NCBI RefSeq assembly: GCF_033546935.1
Contig: NZ_CP137854.1
Span: 1,240,001-1,304,000, forward strand
Origin: Xylophilus sp. GOD-11R
GTDB taxonomy: Bacteria; Pseudomonadota; Gammaproteobacteria; Burkholderiales; Burkholderiaceae_C
Direction of reading: 5' to 3'
Length of the DNA: 64,000 nucleotides
Of this stretch, positions 59,585 to 64,000 are shown piece after piece; position 1 is the first letter of the stretch; each line of letters begins with the position of its first letter. Below the pieces are notes generated by a model, which worked only from the letters and a program-made list of their open reading frames with translations, had not been told where the DNA came from and made no database searches. A program made the position numbers and the translations under genes.

Positions 59585-60246
59585 GTCGATCCGCCGGGCT
59601 GCTTCAGGCGAGTGAAAAGCCGGTGCTCGCAGCCGGCGTCATCGCAGTTCAGGCAGCGCCAGGAGGCGGTGATCGCCGGTGCCAGCATCGGCGCGGCATT
59701 CGCGGCGATCGGACCCAATGCGGCGAGCGCCGAAGCCAGGCGGTGATCGCCCTGGCCGTACACCACCCGCCAATCGAGGCCGGCGAGCGCCGGATGACCA
59801 AGCGCGGCGCGCACCAGACCGTCGATTTCGCCGCGAGTGTGCGGACCGTCGCGCACGCCGTCGGCGAGCCAGGGCAGGTCGAGACCGGTCAGCAGGGTCG
59901 CGGCGTAGCGGCGCTGGTGCTGCAGGGCGAAGGGGTAGAGCGACCGGTCTTGGAAAAGATGGTCGCTGTAGACGGCGGTCATCAGGGGCGTGGTGTCGGC
60001 GATGACGATGTCGGCGTCCTGTACCGCGTCGACCCGCCGCGCCTGCTCTTCGGCGATGCCACGTTGTTCGCCCGCGCGAGGTGGGCGGCCTTGCGATTCG
60101 CACCAATCGCGCAGGGCTTCGGACACCAGCGCCACCCGCTGGCCAGCACCGCGCAGTGCGTGTGCCAGGGCCTGCGCCAAGGCTGTCTTGCCAGTGCTTT
60201 CCGCCCCCAGCAGCGCGACGGCCACCGGTGGCGTCGTGCCGCTCAT
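59578..60246 (-). CDS. NadR-like nicotinamide riboside kinase with C-terminal Cys cluster
   Basis: A 222-residue P-loop protein resembling the kinase domain of NadR (AAA_28 fold). Walker A is GAESTGKT (14–21), followed by VSEALRDWCESQGRPPRAGEQRGIAEEQARRV, VIADTTPLMTAVYSDHLF and DLPWLADGVRDG. In NadR this domain phosphorylates nicotinamide riboside. The C-terminus adds CLNCDDAGCEH (Cys198, Cys201, Cys206, His208), a possible zinc site. No adenylyltransferase or DNA-binding domain is present. The ATG at 60246 overlaps the pnuC stop (ATGA), tying kinase to transporter. Confidence 0.88.
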   Translation of the reverse strand: MSGTTPPVAVALLGAESTGKTALAQALAHALRGAGQRVALVSEALRDWCESQGRPPRAGEQRGIAEEQARRVDAVQDADIVIADTTPLMTAVYSDHLFQDRSLYPFALQHQRRYAATLLTGLDLPWLADGVRDGPHTRGEIDGLVRAALGHPALAGLDWRVVYGQGDHRLASALAALGPIAANAAPMLAPAITASWRCLNCDDAGCEHRLFTRLKQPGGSTY

Positions 60247-60857
60247 GCCGCGGCGACGGCCCGGGCCTGCCAGGCGCGCCAGCCGGTCACGCTGAGGATG
60301 GCGAAGACGGCGTAGAGCAGGGCGGTGATCCACAGGCCCTTGTAGGCATACAGACAGGCGCCCGCGATGTTGACGGTGAGCCAGGCGGGCCAGTTCTCGG
60401 TGTACTTGCGCGCCAGGAGGTACTGCCCGACCAGGCTGCCGGCGGTGGGGAAGGCGTCCCACCAGGGCACGTCGGTATCGGTGAAATGCAGCAGGAACAG
60501 GCCGAGCGCCGGCCAGAGCGTGGCCCAGGCGAGCAGGGCGGTGAGCCGGCCACGACGCGTCAGCATGCCCACCACCAGCGGGGAGCCGTCCTCGCGCCGG
60601 CCGCGCAGCCATTTCGCCCAGCCCCAGCCGGCCAGGAAGATGAAGAACACCTGCAGCGCGGCATCGCCGTAGAGCTGGCTGCGCTGAAAGATGAAGAAAT
60701 AGAGGATGGAACTGAGGATGGCCAGCGGCCAGCCCCAATGCAGTTCACGGATGTTCATGCCGACCATCGCCAGCGCCAGCACCACGGCCACGGCTTCGGC
60801 CCAGCTCGTGGGCACTCCCCAAACGGTGAAGGCGGTGGCGAAGAGAAGGTCGTTCAT
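60243..60857 (-). CDS. pnuC: Nicotinamide riboside transporter PnuC
   Basis: A 204-residue inner-membrane protein with about seven hydrophobic segments. The family core is NIRELHWGWPLAILSSILYFFIFQRSQLYGDAALQVFFIFLAGWGWAKW and the later DAFPTAGSLVGQYLLARKYTENWPAWLTVNI. PnuC allows facilitated uptake of nicotinamide riboside, trapped inside by phosphorylation, which the coupled kinase gene supplies. The ATG at 60857 begins MNDLLFATAF; no NAD-type riboswitch was recognised in the short upstream gap. Confidence 0.93.
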   Translation of the reverse strand: MNDLLFATAFTVWGVPTSWAEAVAVVLALAMVGMNIRELHWGWPLAILSSILYFFIFQRSQLYGDAALQVFFIFLAGWGWAKWLRGRREDGSPLVVGMLTRRGRLTALLAWATLWPALGLFLLHFTDTDVPWWDAFPTAGSLVGQYLLARKYTENWPAWLTVNIAGACLYAYKGLWITALLYAVFAILSVTGWRAWQARAVAAA

Positions 60858-60900
60858 GGAGCAGCGGTATACAACGCCCGCCAGCCGCCGGTGTTTCCGG

Positions 60901-61176
60901 CTATTTGGTGATCTGCACGTAGATTTCGTTGGGCCGCACCATGCCCAACTCGTTGCGGGCTTTTTCCTCGACCATGTCAAGACCTTCGCGCAGGTCATCC
61001 ACTTCGGAGGTAAGCCGTTCGTTGACCTGCTGCGCGCGATGGTTGGACGCCTGCTGCTCCTCGATCTGCGCCCGCAGTTCCTTGACTTTGGGCACGCTGC
61101 CGCGCCCGAGCCACATCTGGGCGTGCAACGCCCCGAGCACCGCGATCAGCACGACGGGGACGATGCGATTGACCAT
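60901..61176 (-). CDS. ftsB: Cell division protein FtsB
   Basis: A 91-residue bitopic division protein with one N-terminal membrane segment (IVPVVLIAVLGALHAQMWLG) followed by a coiled coil (VKELRAQIEEQQASNHRAQQVNERLTSEVDDL). It closes with the conserved EEKARNELGMVRPNEIYVQI. It forms the FtsQLB complex at midcell. The ATG at 61176 was preferred to a GTG three codons upstream. It lies 330 bases downstream of eno on the same strand, with a triple repeat between them, the usual eno–ftsB order. Confidence 0.95.
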   Translation of the reverse strand: MVNRIVPVVLIAVLGALHAQMWLGRGSVPKVKELRAQIEEQQASNHRAQQVNERLTSEVDDLREGLDMVEEKARNELGMVRPNEIYVQITK

Positions 61177-61204
61177 GACGGGCACCGCCTAGACCGCCGA
61201 CGTC

Positions 61205-61500
61205 CGGTCCATGCCGCGCGCCGCTCCCCGGGAGGAGCGCGCGCCCTGCGCGGCTGCAGGCCCCAAGGCGAAGCGCGCCTTCCCCTCGGGGGATGGCGAA
61301 CCACACGCAGTGGGGAGCCGAGGGGTCGACGGCTCGCCGCCGGGCCGCCCCAAGGCGGAGCGCGCCTTCCCCTTGGGGGATGGCGAACCACACGCAGTGG
61401 GGAGCCGAGGGGGCGACGGCTCGCTGCCGGGCCGCCCCAAGGCGGAGCGCGCCTTCCCCTTGGGGGATGGCGAACCACACGCAGTGGGGAGCCGAGGGGT
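61205..61500 (-). repeat. Three tandem 87-bp copies of a diverged dispersed 3'-UTR-type element, downstream of eno
   Basis: On the minus strand each unit reads CGGCTCCCCACTGCGTGTGG, TTCGCCATCCCCC, a short loop, GGGG, then GCGCGCTCCGCCTTGGGG. GGATGGCG occurs at 61291, 61378 and 61465, giving an exact 87-bp period; the leftmost unit is the most diverged. The array begins eight bases after the eno stop and fills the 330-bp gap to ftsB. The order of box and hairpin matches the copies after ppsR, garD, kdgD and livK. The open frames through it are not genes. Confidence 0.9.
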
Positions 61501-61506
61501 CGACAT

Positions 61507-62811
<1,305 letters not shown>

Positions 62812-62853
62812 CTAAAAAACCGTGATGAACAGGGCGTGCGGGGCGGGAAGGCG

Positions 62854-63141
62854 TCAGAGGCCCTCGACCACGACCATGCGCATGACCGCTGCACCGGCAC
62901 GCGCTTCGCGCGCCTTGCCGTATTGTGGGGAATCGTAGAAGGCGCGGGCCGCCGGCACGCTGGCGAATTTGAGCAGCACCACGCGCTGCGGCGCCCAGTC
63001 GCCTTCCATCGGGACGATATCGCCGCCGCGCACGCACACCTCGGCGCCGTGCGCCTGCATGGCGGCGGTGGACCATTTCTTGTATTCGTCGTACTGCGCC
63101 GGATTGGTGACCTCGACGTCGGCGATCAGATAGGCGCTCAT
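62854..63141 (-). CDS. DUF1330 family protein
   Basis: A 95-residue ferredoxin-like-fold protein of the DUF1330 family (dimeric alpha/beta barrel relatives). It begins SAYLIADVEVTNPAQYDEYKKW and has RVVLLKFASVPAARAFYDSPQYGKAREAR. The function is unknown; the fold relates to monooxygenase-like and muconolactone-isomerase-like small proteins. It lies between kdsA (58 bases upstream) and eno (63 bases downstream) on the same strand, a common arrangement. Confidence 0.92.
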   Translation of the reverse strand: MSAYLIADVEVTNPAQYDEYKKWSTAAMQAHGAEVCVRGGDIVPMEGDWAPQRVVLLKFASVPAARAFYDSPQYGKAREARAGAAVMRMVVVEGL

Positions 63142-63199
63142 CGGATGGCGGTCTCCGTGAGGCGGTCGATGCGGTCGGCTGGTCGCGGGCGTGCGAGGT

Positions 63200-64000
63200 T
63201 CATGCGGCGAAGTCGTTTTCCAGGAACGGGTTCTTCTTGGTCACCCGGTCGAGGGCGACCAGGGTTTCGAGCAGGGCTTTCATGTGCTTGAGCGGAACGG
63301 CGTTGGGGCCGTCCGACAGCGCCTTGGCCGGGTCGGGGTGAGTTTCCATGAAAAGTCCGGCAACGCCTACGGCAACGGCGGCGCGGGCGAGCACCGGCAC
63401 CATCTCGCGCTGGCCGCCCGAGCTGGTGCCCTGGCCGCCGGGCAGCTGCACCGAATGGGTGGCGTCGAAGACGACCGGCGCGCCGGTTTCCCGCATGATC
63501 GCCAGGCTGCGCATGTCCGACACCAGATTGTTGTAGCCGAAGCTCGCGCCACGCTCGCAGGCAAAGAAGCTGTCTTGCGGCAGGCCCGCCTCGCGCGCGG
63601 CGGCGCGGGCCTTGTCGATGACGTTCTTCATGTCGTGCGGCGCGAGGAACTGGCCCTTCTTGATATTGACCGGCTTGCCCGACTGCGCAACCGCGCGGAT
63701 GAAATCCGTCTGCCGGCACAGGAAGGCCGGGGTCTGCAGCACGTCGACCACCTTGGCGGCCTCGGTGATGTCTTCCTCGGTGTGCACGTCGGTCAGCACC
63801 GGCAGGCCGAGTTCGCGCTTGACCTTGGCCAGGATCTCCAGGCCCTTGTCGCGCCCGGGGCCACGGTAGGTGCTGCCCGAGGACCGGTTGGCCTTGTCGA
63901 AACTGCTCTTGAAGACAAACGGAATGCCCAGCGAGGCGGTGATTTCCTTCAGCTGCCCGGCGACGTCGAGCTGCAGTTGCTCGGACTCGATCACGCAGGG
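63200..64000 (-). CDS. kdsA: 3-deoxy-D-manno-octulosonate 8-phosphate synthase (5' end outside window)
   Basis: The C-terminal 266 residues of KdsA, which joins phosphoenolpyruvate and arabinose 5-phosphate to make KDO-8-phosphate for lipopolysaccharide. The frame is open to the window edge, reading PCVIESEQ, the continuation of the family's AGPCVIES motif. Further motifs are [68 protein letters not shown] and [14 protein letters not shown]. Only about 15–20 N-terminal residues are missing. Confidence 0.96.
   Translation of the reverse strand, partial: PCVIESEQLQLDVAGQLKEITASLGIPFVFKSSFDKANRSSGSTYRGPGRDKGLEILAKVKRELGLPVLTDVHTEEDITEAAKVVDVLQTPAFLCRQTDFIRAVAQSGKPVNIKKGQFLAPHDMKNVIDKARAAAREAGLPQDSFFACERGASFGYNNLVSDMRSLAIMRETGAPVVFDATHSVQLPGGQGTSSGGQREMVPVLARAAVAVGVAGLFMETHPDPAKALSDGPNAVPLKHMKALLETLVALDRVTKKNPFLENDFAA

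Overview
The window is high-GC DNA of a betaproteobacterium, most probably Burkholderiales/Comamonadaceae. The grounds are the gene order kdsA–DUF1330–eno–ftsB, the neighbours mutL, miaA, amiC, tsaE and queG, the four orphan Bug-type (tripartite tricarboxylate family) binding proteins, and the betaproteobacterial style of the paired DUF4212/sodium:solute symporter. The genus cannot be fixed from the sequence. An F-box-like protein and complete hexarate (pectin/sugar-acid) catabolism would fit a plant- or soil-associated life, but that is inference. No rRNA, tRNA, CRISPR array, prophage or insertion sequence was recognised.

Layout. 1–3121: end of an OmpR-type response regulator, its sensor kinase, and a convergent F-box-like protein. 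3294–9883: bacterioferritin, ahpC, ahpF, then the divergent ppsR/ppsA pair. 10111–14844: a small Cro/CI-like regulator, a two-subunit sodium symporter with an embedded EF-hand loop, a tandem FKBP isomerase, a small unknown protein, and pth. 14943–25618: a divergent hexarate locus. garD, a Bug protein, an aldehyde dehydrogenase and a tautomerase read left; a FadR-type regulator, a second Bug protein, kdgD, a 2-hydroxyacid dehydrogenase and gudD read right. Together these convert D-glucarate and D-galactarate through 5-dehydro-4-deoxy-D-glucarate and 2-oxoglutarate semialdehyde to 2-oxoglutarate. A 13-bp palindrome near the regulator start recurs (11 of 13) upstream of the rightward operon.

25636–31126: AraC regulator and MFS transporter, the ergothioneine pair egtB–egtD, a periplasmic Cys-repeat protein and a CsbD stress protein. 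31412–36388: a branched-chain-amino-acid-type ABC transporter (livG-F-K-H-M order) whose LivF-like subunit has Arg in place of the Walker A Lys. 36357–40746: an Att/Lol-like ABC exporter with a CrtC-like lipocalin partner. 40743–49889: miaA, a lipoprotein hydrolase, mutL, DedA, a glycine-zipper lipoprotein, amiC, tsaE, queG and an AEC transporter. 50022–53642: two Bug proteins flanking a chimeric pseudogene and xerD. 53643–54472: a gene-free stretch bounded by related palindromes. 54473–60857: tandem degenerate EAL–HDOD proteins, a DUF455 ferritin-like protein, a gamma-carbonic anhydrase, Hsp33, and a nicotinamide-riboside salvage pair (pnuC plus a NadR-like kinase). 60901–64000: ftsB, eno, DUF1330 and partial kdsA.

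The most distinctive non-coding signal is a dispersed element found at five loci (ppsR, garD, kdgD, livK, eno). Each time it starts a few bases after a stop codon, in the same orientation relative to that gene, and carries the same box followed by a C4-5/G4-5 hairpin. Twice it is amplified to three tandem copies (about 135-bp and 87-bp periods). It looks like a 3'-UTR element rather than random intergenic filler.
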